A DNA stretch of 64,000 nucleotides from Silene conica (taxonomy: Eukaryota; Streptophyta; Magnoliopsida; Caryophyllales; Caryophyllaceae), in contig CM055314.2 in the NCBI GenBank assembly GCA_029255685.2, positions 70,382,815 to 70,446,814 of the forward strand, written 5' to 3'. This document shows, piece by piece, positions 47,013 to 57,222 of the stretch (position 1 is the first letter of the stretch; every line of letters begins with the position of its first letter). Made by a program: the position numbers and the translations under genes. The notes under the pieces were generated by a model. The model ran no database searches, was not told the DNA's origin, and saw only the letters and a list, made by a program, of their open reading frames with translations.

Positions 47013-47026
47013 CTATCAGGTGATTT
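46963..47026. mobile_element. Poly(A) insertion flanked by 16-bp direct repeats
   Basis: AACTATCAGGTGATTT occurs at 46,963-46,978 and again at 47,011-47,026, separated by CCTTGTT and about 27 A residues. This looks like target-primed reverse transcription that copied little more than a poly(A) tail. Confidence 0.7.
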
Positions 47027-47125
47027 TATGTCAAAACAACATAAAACAACTTTACAATTTATCTCAACCGTTCAAAATTTCCTTATTAATAAGGCTTACT
47101 TTTTAGAAAACCCATGGCCCATGGG

Positions 47126-47777
47126 TAGGGATGGCAATGGGTAGGGTCTGGGTAGGGTCCGGCAAGACCCGACCCGACCCGAAATAAAAAAAACCTTAGA
47201 CCCATACCCGACCCAGACCCTATAGGGTCTGAAATTAATGGACCCATACCCGACCCTAACGGGTCTGGGTCTGGATAGGGTCTACCCTAGGGTTCAGTTT
47301 TCTTAACGAGTCATTCAATAAAATGTACCAAAGTTCGAATTAAATTACAAAATTTTGATTAAAGTATTACAAAGTCTTGGTTATTTGGATCATTACCCGT
47401 ACCCGACCCTAAATTATATCATTTACCGTACCCAAACTCATCATTTTCATTAATTTCCTCGTTATTCTTAATGGTTATTTGGATATGCGTATAGTATATT
47501 AATGACTAATAAGGGTCATCTGTTTGTGTGTATTATTTGGGTTATTGACGTTCGTACGTGTGTTTTTTGTTTTTCTTTTTCTTTTTTTAATAAATATAAG
47601 GGTCTAAGGGTCGGGTAGGGTCCCAAGACCAAGACCCGGACCCGACCCGAAGTTTTTTATATAAGACCCATACCCGACCCATACCCGAGTGGGTCTCAAA
47701 AATCAAGATCCATACCCGACCCGTTAGGGTCCGACGCTAAGGGTCTGGGTTGGGTACCCGACCCACTGCCATCCCTA
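47126..47777. mobile_element. Non-autonomous hAT element (GGGTCGGGTA-rich)
   Basis: Ends TAGGGATGGCAATGGGTAGG and TAGGGATGGCAGTGGGTCGG (reverse complement of right). Flanks CCCATGGG (47,118-47,125) and GCCATGGG (47,778-47,785) agree at 7 of 8 positions, as for an 8-bp hAT target duplication. Subterminal parts are dense in GACCCGACCC and GGGTCTGGGT words. 652 bp, non-coding. Confidence 0.8.
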
Positions 47778-47785
47778 GCCATGGG

Positions 47786-48465
47786 GGTATTAATTCAGAG
47801 TAAGGATTCTCTCCATTCATTACTTTTGAACGGTTTAGATCTAGTTTTGGATCGATCCGGTGGTCGTAATTTAACTAAAAAAGAAAAAGATTAATGAGTG
47901 AAATAGAGATATATATTATAATATTCTCTTAGAGTGGTAATGGACCAAAAAGTAATGGAGAGGATCCTTTTCCATTCAGAGTAAACATCAAATCGAGCGT
48001 TACAAGATCAACCATGTATTAAGGCAGACTGTCAATCCATACTTTCCGGAATAGCCTTATTTGGCATATTTTTATGGGAGGATGTACACAATATTAGTAT
48101 AATTGTTTTATACAAAATTAGCTCTTACATATACAAAGATTTTTATTAAAATATTTCATTATTCTTCTTTCGTTTCGATTAATTATTATCTATTTTTTTT
48201 TTTATTGGGTGTATTACTCAAGTAGCTTTTGAACTCGTGCTCACACCAACGGTTTTAAAACTTGTATTATAAATAATATTTATTTTATAATTATAATTGT
48301 CAAAATTTATATAAAAAAAACTAAATTTTGTGCTTTTAATCGTCGAGTATACACAATATAATAACTATCATACGCTAAAAGCATACGCGATGTGCATTGC
48401 GCTCATTTAATCCCCTCCTTGTATTTCTCCCAAGAACAAAACTGATTTACTCAACTTCTCCCTCT
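47786..48465. other. AT-rich spacer
   Basis: No gene recognised. A small GCGATGTGCATTGCGC palindrome-like stretch at about 48,388 may be a decayed Helitron hairpin but lacks a CTAG end. Confidence 0.5.
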
Positions 48466-48474
48466 ATTATTCAA

Positions 48475-48670
48475 CACAAATTCTTATTTGCAACGGCACT
48501 ATCCGTCGCAAGCTTGTGACGGATACCGTTTCCTCTCACAAAATACCCACTTTTTCTCTCTCTCAAACACTATTCATGTGGTCCCCTTTCTCCACTAACT
48601 CATTTTCTACCCATTTAATCTCATAAAATATCCGTCACAAATAACGACCCGTCGTAAGTAAGACTTGCTA
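48475..48670. mobile_element. Small MULE-like MITE
   Basis: Perfect 9-bp flanks ATTATTCAA (48,466-48,474 and 48,671-48,679) and inverted ends around TCTTATTTGCAACGG / TCTTACTTACGACGG, followed by GTGACGGATA. 196 bp, non-coding. Confidence 0.75.
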
Positions 48671-48679
48671 ATTATTCAA

Positions 48680-49422
48680 TTACGTGGTGAACTTTTGTTT
48701 CTAAATTTTTAAATTGGCCTTATAAATCTCATTCTTTAACCAAAATTCATTATGATTCAATCAATTTATATTATCAATGGTGAATAAAACTTCAATAGCG
48801 GATAAAATGTCAAATTTATCAATATTAGTGAAAAATTTGTTGAAGTTGGATGTTTAAGGTGAATATTATTGATACATGTTTCAAACTCTTCTTCATCCAA
48901 AGTTCTTTCTTAAATGCAATAACAATAAATAATTGTCTTCCAATAAATCAAAGTTTTTCCGACTCCTCAAAGAAGCACAAATTTTGTCTCAAATCTTAAT
49001 AACCCGTCTTTATCCCAACGTGTTAAACCTGTGTTACAAATTTATATCTATTTTTGTACAGGTTTACATGCATTAAATTCTTTTTATGAGTTTCTCTACA
49101 TGTTCCCCTTGCGTGTGTTCGAATTTTACACGATATGATTCGATTTTGTCAAAATATCATTGATACTTCTAACTTGATGAAAACCTCTCAAAATACTCAA
49201 AATGCACTAATTCGCCTCTTTCAAAAGTTTATTTTATGCAATTTTTGTTGATATTTAGATAGGCTTGTCGGACACCTAGCAAAGATACCCAAAACTTGGC
49301 TAACAAATAAATGTAGTAAAATAAAGGTTGAACACGGGGATATGGGAGTTACGTAATAAATTGCTATGAGGTGAATTCTATCTAAATCGGTTTAAATTTT
49401 TGTTTGATTGATTAGTTGATTT
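48680..49422. other. AT-rich spacer, nothing recognised
   Basis: No open frame or repeat boundary that can be supported. Confidence 0.5.
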
Positions 49423-49430
49423 AGGATAAC

Positions 49431-50222
49431 TAGGGATGTCAATGGGGCGGGGTGGGTGCGGAGGGAGGTCAACCCGCGCCCGCCCCGCGACCTGCGGCGG
49501 GTTGAACCTTTCAAAACCGTCTCCGGCTCGCGGGGATCCGTTGACCCGCCTATTTCCTTAAAAAATGTAAATCGTGAATCTAAAATATACTAGTCGTACT
49601 ACTTATACAAATAAATTTTCGCAAAATGCCTTAACATTCAATTAACTAGAGTCCGTTGAGCCATAGAACGGTTTTACATACAAATATACCACGAAACACA
49701 TGCACAAACAGCAGCCCAAATTCTGACAGAGTACTAGAAGAGTAAACAAAACTATAGAACAAATGAACACTGTTCAGTTTTTCATCTTCAGTGATTAGTC
49801 TGATTACGAATACGGAATACTGAGTAATGAACTACTGATTATTGCCTTATTGGATTACAGGGTAGGGGTTACTTACTTGTTTGGGCCTTATTTGACTACT
49901 AGGTAAGGGTTACTTAATTATTAAAGGTTTTTTTTTAAACTTTTAAGTTATATTTTTTTTATCTATATATTACTATTAGATATTACGTATTATTCATTAG
50001 GTGGGTATAAGTAGGGCGGGGACAGGTGGGGCGGGGCGAGCGGGGTGGGTGTGGGGGGGTTGGCTATGGGGCGGGTCTCACGTGATACCCGCACCCGCCC
50101 CGCGACCCGCAACGAATGATGCTTTTGAAACCCATCCCCGCCCCACGACACGCCAAATCATTACCCACACCCGCCCCACGTGGGGCGGTTGCGGGGCGAG
50201 ACCCGCCCTATTGACATCGCTA
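49431..50222. mobile_element. Non-autonomous hAT element (GGGGCGGG-rich)
   Basis: Ends TAGGGATGTCAATGGGGCGG and TAGCGATGTCAATAGGGCGG (reverse complement of right), with a perfect 8-bp target duplication AGGATAAC (49,423-49,430 and 50,223-50,230). Subterminal arrays of GCGGGGTGGG / CCCGCCCCGC. 792 bp; the open frames across the GC-rich right end are compositional. Confidence 0.92.
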
Positions 50223-50230
50223 AGGATAAC

Positions 50231-50779
50231 GAAAATATCAATAATTAAAAGGATATCTAAGGGAGGTCGGGTCACACATGCAAAATAATAACGTTAATGA
50301 CATATAAATGTAGTTTTATGACTTTTGAGCATTACTTTTCATTATTAGCAAATTTAATTTATACATAAATATGTATCAAAGAGAAATGAAATGTAAAAGG
50401 TTTGCTTATATACATAAATATGTATTATAGTTTTATTACTTTATTTTGAGCATTATTTTTCATTATTAGCAAGTTATAAAATTATAGACTGTAAATCTTT
50501 ATTTGACGTTTAACTTATAATAGTTTTAAAACTTAAAAGACTAATATTTAATGTTAAGTATGTTATTATTTGCCCTTAATATTTACTAATTTTTATTCTT
50601 TATTATATGGTATTTATTTGATGCTTAAAATATTCTAATAATACACATCAATATTTTAAATTTAGTAGGAATTTTGATTTTTAATTATTATTTGATTTAT
50701 CTAGAAATTAAAAAATCAAAGATTAATATTTGTTATGCTATTTACCTTTAATGTTTTAGACTTTTTTTCTTTTTAAATA
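50231..50779. other. AT-rich spacer
   Basis: Contains two copies of a TGAGCATTA(C/T)TTTTCATTATTAGCAA phrase (50,326 and 50,447). No gene seen. Confidence 0.5.
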
Positions 50780-50892
50780 GGAAATAATGATGTGGCTCCA
50801 TGTCACGTGTAATAAGTGACGTGGCTTTTTGTTAATGTTAGGTGACATTGTTTACGTGGTATTTTATGTTACTTTTAATAATATTGTATAGA
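50780..50892 (-). mobile_element. Possible Helitron 5' terminus (minus strand)
   Basis: On the minus strand, starting at 50,892, the sequence reads TCTATACAATATTATTAAAA followed by words such as CCACGT and GACATGG, very like the plus-strand terminus at 55,835. The base beyond the TC is G rather than the expected A, so the exact edge is uncertain. Confidence 0.45.
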
Positions 50893-51596
50893 CTGAACTC
50901 AATTTCTTTTCTTAATTATTATTGCGTTATTTGTGATTGTTAGAATATTAAATTTGACAGTCTCCGTCAAATGTTATCATATTCTAATTAAATTTTATTT
51001 ATAGTGTTTAGGTAGTTCGTAAAAATTGGACTCTCTAAAATCGCTCGAAAAAAAAAATCTTCTGTTAATATAGATAGATATATTGATTGATTAGTTAGCC
51101 AAAAATCTCTTCCTAGAAATTGTGATATTTTGCCATATATTCAGTTAATTTAGGAGATATTTATGGCGAGAATCACTATGTTTTGACAATTGTTAATTGG
51201 TAACGTCACTAGTACAAAAATAGCCATTTGCGGCGTTTTTGGTGTAGCAGCAAATAAGGGGAACGCAAATAGAAAAAGCTATTTGCGGTGGAAAAAAACG
51301 CCGTAATTAAGAAGCTATTTGAGTCATTTTTTTTAAAAAAAAAGCGCCACAAATATCACCTCTATTTGAGTCATTTTTCTAAAAAAAAGCGCCGCAAATA
51401 GTACTTCTACTTGAGGTGTTTTTTCCAAAAAAAACGCTGCAAAATAGGTAATTAATTAATTAATTTTTTTTCTTTTTACAAATGAAATTATGCAAACAAA
51501 TTATTTAATTTTAATAACTCTCAAATGTATTTTTCCACAAGAAAATCTTACATAATTTTTGTAATTATTCTAAATAACACATACAAAAATATACAA

Positions 51597-52235
51597 TGCA
51601 CTGTTCGCTTGTTCTTATTCTTCTGCAGTTTGGGCTACTACTGTTTGCAGGCTGGGTATCCCTTGCAGCGATATATCAGGTTTTTCAATTGGTTTCATAC
51701 TACAGACCTATTGCAAAAGCATACAAGAAACCCTGGTGCTTCATCTGTTGTTTCATACAACAAGCAACTCTGGTGTTTCATACTGCAGACCTGTGTTGGA
51801 ATTTAAGCTGTAGTGCTTTATCTGCCGGAGTTCAGCACCTGTTGCAACAGCGATTCGATTGTTCTCCTAAGTTTTTCCAGTTGATAAAAACGGTTGAACG
51901 ACTTCTAGAAAGTTCAAACAAGTCCTTCTTACCCTGCTAATGTGTTTGAGGTTGTGTGGAATGCTGGGTGCAAATTATTTTATGACATCTTAGCTCTGAC
52001 AAAGAATACTTCAGCAAATAGACGTGAAATGCATATGAATGGTCATGAATCGGAAAAAATAGATCACGCCAGAAAAATTAATAAAACAAGGATATCAGTA
52101 GTATTCTCACCAAAAAATAAGCTGAAGAGGTTGGGAAAGCTAAGTGGAACATTGAACAGTAGTATTCCGACTAGGGTAATAGGTATCTTGTTTAAGGAAC
52201 CAACCAGACTATACAAACAGGTAACGAGTTATTAG
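51597..52235 (+). other. Unrecognised frames in the CACTA-like element
   Basis: Two consecutive open frames (51,596-51,940 and 51,942-52,235). The second ends with a basic KNKLKRLGKLSG...RVIGILFKEPTRLYKQ stretch. The first contains an internal duplication of a TTTCATACTRCAGACCT phrase. No known domain recognised; may be captured plant sequence. Confidence 0.3.
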
Positions 52236-52329
52236 TAAGTTGATAAGATATAGGTAATTTGCGCCTAGTCGAGTACTAATGAAAAACCTCTTTAGGAAAG
52301 CGAGTCTGCGTAATAAATGTCAGTCAATG

Positions 52330-52460
52330 CAGCGACTGTACCTGTGATTTTGCAAAGTTAATGAGTTCTTGTGGCTTCACTGCTCCACCAAGACAGCTAA
52401 CAACGACTTTAGTAGTTGAGAGATACTGCGAGTAGCTCGCAAGAAGGAATGCAGACGAGG
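52330..52460 (-). pseudogene. Unassigned exon-like fragment in the CACTA-like element
   Basis: Minus-strand frame of 40 codons without stops including VVVSCLGGAVKPQELINFAK, ending before a CAGGTAC donor-like site. Family not recognised. Confidence 0.3.
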
Positions 52461-52954
52461 ATGTTTACTGCATGTTATTCCATTCGCGTACATACGTACA
52501 CTAAGCCACCTAATTAACAAAGCAATCAGCAAAACCATTGATAAGCAACTGGAAAACAAGTAGCGTTATCTGAAGACATGCGCATGAATCTCACAGGAGG
52601 TATAAACAATCAAATTGCAGAAAACACTAAATTTAGGTACCTAATTTCGCCAAACAGATTATAAATTTTCAACTTTTAAACCCTATGAGATGTAAATCAG
52701 GCAGAATTCAAAACAATGTGGTACGAGCGATATGAAAGTGTCAAATTAATATGCAGGGGAACGATCAAATGTTTGGCGTTCCCACACCAATCAATAACAA
52801 AAAAAAACAAGATACAGGTAGAATTATAAGTTAGTTGCAATGTGAAAATATAGCCAAACAAATGCGAGAGTTATGACTTATGAGAATGACTCCCATTTTG
52901 CTACCCAAACAAAGAGTAAAGGTACAAGTGAAAAGTGGACGACAATTAGCAAAT

Positions 52955-53850
52955 TGACAGCTTACAGATCTGTTGGTGAAAATATGAGACCTGATCTTTC
53001 TCAAGGCTGTACTTTTATTTGTAAAGAACAACATGCGGGTCATACATATAAGTCTCTGTTCTTTCCGGCTTAATTTCAGCTCATTTAAGTTTTTCTTAGC
53101 TGTATTCCGTTAAGTTTTATTTGCGTTCCATCCATTATGTTCAGTTAATCTCTTCACAAAATTAACTTTTAAATCAACAAAAATCACTTCACCTCATTTC
53201 CAATCAATATAGTTCAATTAAGCTCTACTCCATTTAGTTCAATTCAGTTTGTTTCAGTCGAAAATAACAGGGCCTAAATGGGTGTGGAAATTAAATCCTG
53301 GTAGCAATATAAAAAGAGAGACTAGTAAAAGAAAAGACTTTGGTCAATGCCATCTTTTTCCCAGCATTCATCTAAATAGCGTAATGCCTTCCTGTACTTC
53401 TTTAGAGCCATTGTGTAATCTTGTTTCTGGTGAAACAAAGGCTGAGAGGGAGACGGAGACGGAGAGAGCAGAGAAAAAGAGAAAGCAACGGGGAAAGCAA
53501 AGAAATGTTGGTTAAAAAAGCAACCTTGAAATATTGGTTTCCAAGGGACTTGACAGAATCAACAACATGAGTCCACCAAGAGAGGTGAAGAGGGAGTTGA
53601 ACGAGATCAGCAGGCCAATCTGGAAAAGTATCACCATCATTGAAGAAATTAGAAGTGGCATCATTAGAGCCAGGAGGAATGTGAACAGATTGAGAGATGA
53701 TAATCTCCTGAAGGGACGATCATTGTCATCAGTATTAAGATGCTCGATAACACGGACAACATCCATGCCTTTGATGACTCTGCCAAAGACGAAATTGACC
53801 AAAGAACCTTCTTTACATAGACGGGGGTTGTGAGAATGACTCCTGATTAC
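52955..53850 (-). pseudogene. Cyclophilin-40 (CYP40-like) exons, frameshifted
   Basis: Three minus-strand pieces in correct gene order: about 53,845-53,525 with VFGRVIKGMDVVRVIEHL (end of the peptidyl-prolyl isomerase domain), then after a frameshift NFFNDGDTFPDWPADL and SWWTHVVDSVKSLGNQYFK (linker); about 53,426-53,339 with KQDYTMALKKYRKALRYLDE (first TPR); about 53,025-52,955 with ALRKIRSHIFTNRS (second TPR start) and a GTAAGC donor. CYP40 is an Hsp90 co-chaperone with an N-terminal isomerase and C-terminal TPRs. The isomerase start and last TPRs are missing, and a MITE sits in an intron (53,052-53,274). A captured, dead fragment. Confidence 0.85.
53052..53274. mobile_element. Tourist-like MITE, copy 1
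   Basis: 223 bp with TAA on both sides (53,049-53,051 and 53,275-53,277). Ends GTCTCTGTTCTTTCCGG and GGCCCTGTTATTTTCG (reverse complement of right). An inverted relative lies at 55,591-55,812. Confidence 0.8.
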
Positions 53851-55543
53851 TGTATTGTGGATTTGCAGGAACCAACCCCTGAAAATTAGCTTTATTAAAA
53901 ACATATAACTAGCTGCTGCTGCCCAAATTAAATGAGCATCGTGTCTAAATGGTTAAGTACAAGGAAATGAGCAAAACAAGGATAGTTAAGCATACTTTAA
54001 GACAAAGCAACAAGCTTACTCTCTCCTATCATACTGGATTCATCAATAGCTAGAACATGCCTGGGTATTAGTACTCCCATCAACAAAAATAATCAATTAA
54101 GGAAAATAACCATTCGCTCCATATTATTTATTCCTTCTACTGAAAGCATGTGAGCATTTGTTAACATTTCCCTCTCCATATAAACTTGTGAAAATTCAAT
54201 TCAGTTTTGTGAAAGTCTTCGTTTAATTTGAGAATACATGAAAGCAATTGGAGTAGTGTCAAAGACAAACCTGATCAGTAATATCCTACGTACAAATAAG
54301 CAAAAAAACTCAAAATGGGTAAAAGAGAACAAACTCACAATGGGTCAAAGAGAACAAAATCACAAATAAAACCCTAATGTAATCAAATGGTAGAAGACGA
54401 GTTGGAGAACAAAGATGTCATCCAAATCCGAACTTGATTTCATTCCTGCAGTGGTGCGTAGTTAGTGATACAGTGGCAATTTAACAGGAAAAAGAAACCC
54501 TAATTTAATTACCATGTATCTCAACTATACGAAGTTTCAATTGAAATAAACTCTAATTTAATACACCATCAATTCAAACTCAAAGATCAAAACTCAAAAC
54601 TTTCAATTGAAATAAAACAATAAGTATATGTGAATTGAGGAATAAAATTAGGGTAGAAACCTAAGGAGGAAAGATGAGAAAACAGTGGTGCATGAAAGTT
54701 GCAAGTATAATGGCTCGTGGTGCGCTGTGGAATGTGGTGACTGACAACTTGGTCAACAGTGAGGGATGACGGAAAGAGTGTATTTGGGGTTGGTATCTTT
54801 GACGGGGATCCAGTGAGTGAATGAAGTGGGTATTACTTTTCTTCTTTTATTTATCATTTGGGGTTGGTCTGTTATTTGCTGCGTTTCAGTTAAAAACGTC
54901 TTATATACTCCTTCCGATTTCTTGTGTTGTTCCCTTCTGATTTTAACAAAAGAAATAAAGAAATCAATTTGGACCACATAATACACATGACCCCACAAGG
55001 AATTTGGACCACACAAAGTTGTCCAGAAGAGGAAAGAGGGAACATCATGTAATTAGACCAAAACGGAAAGAGGAACATCATAGGAAATCAGAGGTAGTAG
55101 ATTTTTTGCGACATCCTTTTGCTTAACGTCTCAAATAGCCTTCTATTTTTTAAAAAAATATATTAAATTCAATATTTATTTGTTGTGTTTTAATAAAAGT
55201 TCCTCAAATGAAGCGCCACAAATTAATGTTCTTCTACTACTGTGTGTAAATTATATTTTTTGCAAGAATCACTATGGAGGAGAATCATGAATATATACTA
55301 ATTACTTATATAATTATATTGAAATCATTATTTTTGGCAAGAATAAAAAAAGAAGAAAGAAAAAAAATATAGGATAAGTAGTTGAAATCATTTTCATTTT
55401 TAAATTGATTAAGCAATCAATCTTACCTGATTTATACTAATTACTTATATAATTAAATTTTAAAGTTCCAACCATTTTTCTGGCAGTGAGACGTGGCATT
55501 AGATTAGGTAACCGGCTTCAAGATCAATATAATAATATGATTA

Positions 55544-55580
55544 CTAGTTTTAGCCCGTGTAAAAAATTGCACAGATTATT
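55544..55580 (-). mobile_element. Helitron 3' terminus (minus strand)
   Basis: Plus-strand A|CTAGTTTTAGCCCGTGTAAA...TTGCACAG; read on minus, a hairpin with GTGCAA...ACACGGGC arms, then TAAAACTAG|T, the usual plant Helitron 3' end. The body should extend right; its partner end was not identified. Confidence 0.65.
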
Positions 55581-55590
55581 TTTAAATTAT

Positions 55591-55812
55591 GACCATATTT
55601 TTTTCGGCTGAAATGAGTTGAATTGAATTAATTGGGGTAGAGCTTAATTGAACTAAATTGAGTGAAACTGGGGTGAAGTGAATTTAGTTGAATTAAAAGT
55701 TAATTTTGTGAAGAGATTAATTGAACATAATTAATTGAACGTAAATAAAATTTAACGGAATACACCCAAAGAAAATTAAAAGGAGCTGAAATTAGCCAGA
55801 AAGAACAAGGCC
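55591..55812. mobile_element. Tourist-like MITE, copy 2 (inverted relative of copy 1)
   Basis: Reverse complement matches 53,052-53,274 along its length (TTTCAGCTC, TGTATTCCGTTAA, TCTCTTCACAAAATTAACTTT). Flanked by TAT on both sides. Confidence 0.75.
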
Positions 55813-55834
55813 TATATTGTCCAAACTATGTTAA

Positions 55835-55870
55835 TCTATAAAATCTTATTAAAAGGTAAACTAAAACATC
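55835..55870 (+). mobile_element. Helitron 5' terminus (plus strand)
   Basis: A|TCTATAAAATCTTATTAAAA followed by repeated GTGACATGGCAAAAA words (55,880-55,955). Standard A|TC start. No plus-strand 3' end with hairpin and CTAG was found before the window ends, so the element continues past the copia insertion or is truncated. Confidence 0.6.
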
Positions 55871-56658
55871 AAATTAATGTGACGTGGCAAAAATTAAATG
55901 TGACATGGCAAAAATTTATTGTGACATGGCAAAAAATATTGTGACATGGCACTAAACTATATAATGTAGATGTAGTAAACTAACCCTTTCATATACACAA
56001 AAAATATACTAATATAAAATGTTTTACAAAAATGTCATTATTACCATCATTACTCTTAGATTAATTGTGCATATTAGGTTAGAGTTTTTAAAGTTTAAGG
56101 ATGAGTAATGAAAATTACCATGACAAGAAAAATGCACTACAATATTAAACTCGCTACAACATTATATTAAAAAAAAGATTAAGCACATCACGTGTCACTT
56201 AATTCATGTCCAAATATTATGGGTCGCATGCTTACAAGTACAAGAAAATATAAAAATATTAGTTGCAAACAAAAAAAAAATTAATACAATTTTTTTAGTT
56301 TCCACTCACAACTTTGGTTATTAATCTATCATAATCTATTTAATATATACTTCTTTTATTTATCATAGGTTTGTAATCACCATTATTATAGTTTGTAGTT
56401 AAGTTATCATAATCTTTAAGGCTTTTTTACCCAACTTTTCTTATTCCCCTAAATAAATTGTTGATATTAATGCGAAAATTAATTACAAAAATAATCTTAT
56501 ATAACTATAACACTACTAATCCTAATTTTTATTTTTATTTAGAAAGTTGATTGGTAGAGTATACATAGAGAAATAAATGAATTGTTTTATTTTTTATCGT
56601 TATTATGTTATGGGTTAATAATTAGAATTAGAAACTAATTTAATTAATATTTTGTGTT

Positions 56659-57208
56659 TGTTAGAATATTTAATAATATTCGAATGGCCTATTTGTGTCG
56701 GGTTTAAATCTAAGTTAAACTCATATTAAATATTACGAGACTTTAATATAAAAGACGGTATCGTGATGGATCGGTCCCGATTAAAGTAATTAAAGTCCGG
56801 GAATTATTATTCCCTCTTACCTTACCCTAATATATCCCGTCTTTCACGAAAAGGTACGATCGGGTTTCATTATACGAAAAGGTACGTAGTATATTATTAT
56901 ATATATACTATGAAACAAGATAATTAATATCAATCATTTATCCTGACAAAAACCTAAAACAATAAACGTACATTGAAACAGAGAAGTGAAAGACATACAG
57001 TTTCTTTCTCCATCATTAAGAAACATTAAGGAAGGGTTAAGGAGGAGAATCAATTCTTTATACTTCTTGTTTATTGATTGCGTCTGTAAGACATGGACCA
57101 AGGTTAGTTCTTTATTCCGTCTTAATTGTATTAGGGTTGAATTAATTCAAGTCTATATTGATTCTTGGGACTGATTTCATTATAGAAATCATAAAGTTAT
57201 ATCTTACC
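56659..57208 (+). repeat. Copia 5' LTR
   Basis: Starts TGTTAGAATATT. The last base is C (TG...CC) whereas the 3' LTR ends CA. A repeated GAAAAGGTACG motif (about 56,848 and 56,877) and a TATATATA stretch (56,899-56,910) that may serve as TATA box lie inside. Transcription start not determinable by eye. Confidence 0.95.
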
Positions 57209-57210
57209 TT

Positions 57211-57222
57211 TGGTATCAGAGC
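57211..57222 (+). promoter_or_regulatory. Primer-binding site, initiator tRNA-Met
   Basis: TGGTATCAGAGC two bases after the LTR. Confidence 0.95.

Larger units (their letters stand above)
51207..55244. mobile_element. CACTA-like element carrying gene fragments
   Basis: Left end CACTAGTACAAAAATAGCC, then ATTTGCGGCG; right end (reverse complement) CACAGTAGTAGAAGAAC, then ATTTGTGGCG. Inside the left end the GCGGCGTTTTT/AAAAAGCGCCGCAAATAG unit repeats about five times in alternating orientation, as in CACTA subterminal repeats; GAAGCGCCACAAAT appears inside the right end. The 3-bp target copies are not clear (CGT left, TGT right). No transposase was found; internal sequence includes cyclophilin-40 exons and a MITE. 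Confidence 0.65.

Noticed and set aside
48375-48410. Possible Helitron 3' hairpin GCGATGTGCATTGCGC
   Set aside because: No CTAG/CTRR end at the correct distance.
56986-57174. 62-codon frame in the copia LTR, repeated at 63,263
   Set aside because: Identical because LTRs are identical; no known protein and not expected in an LTR.
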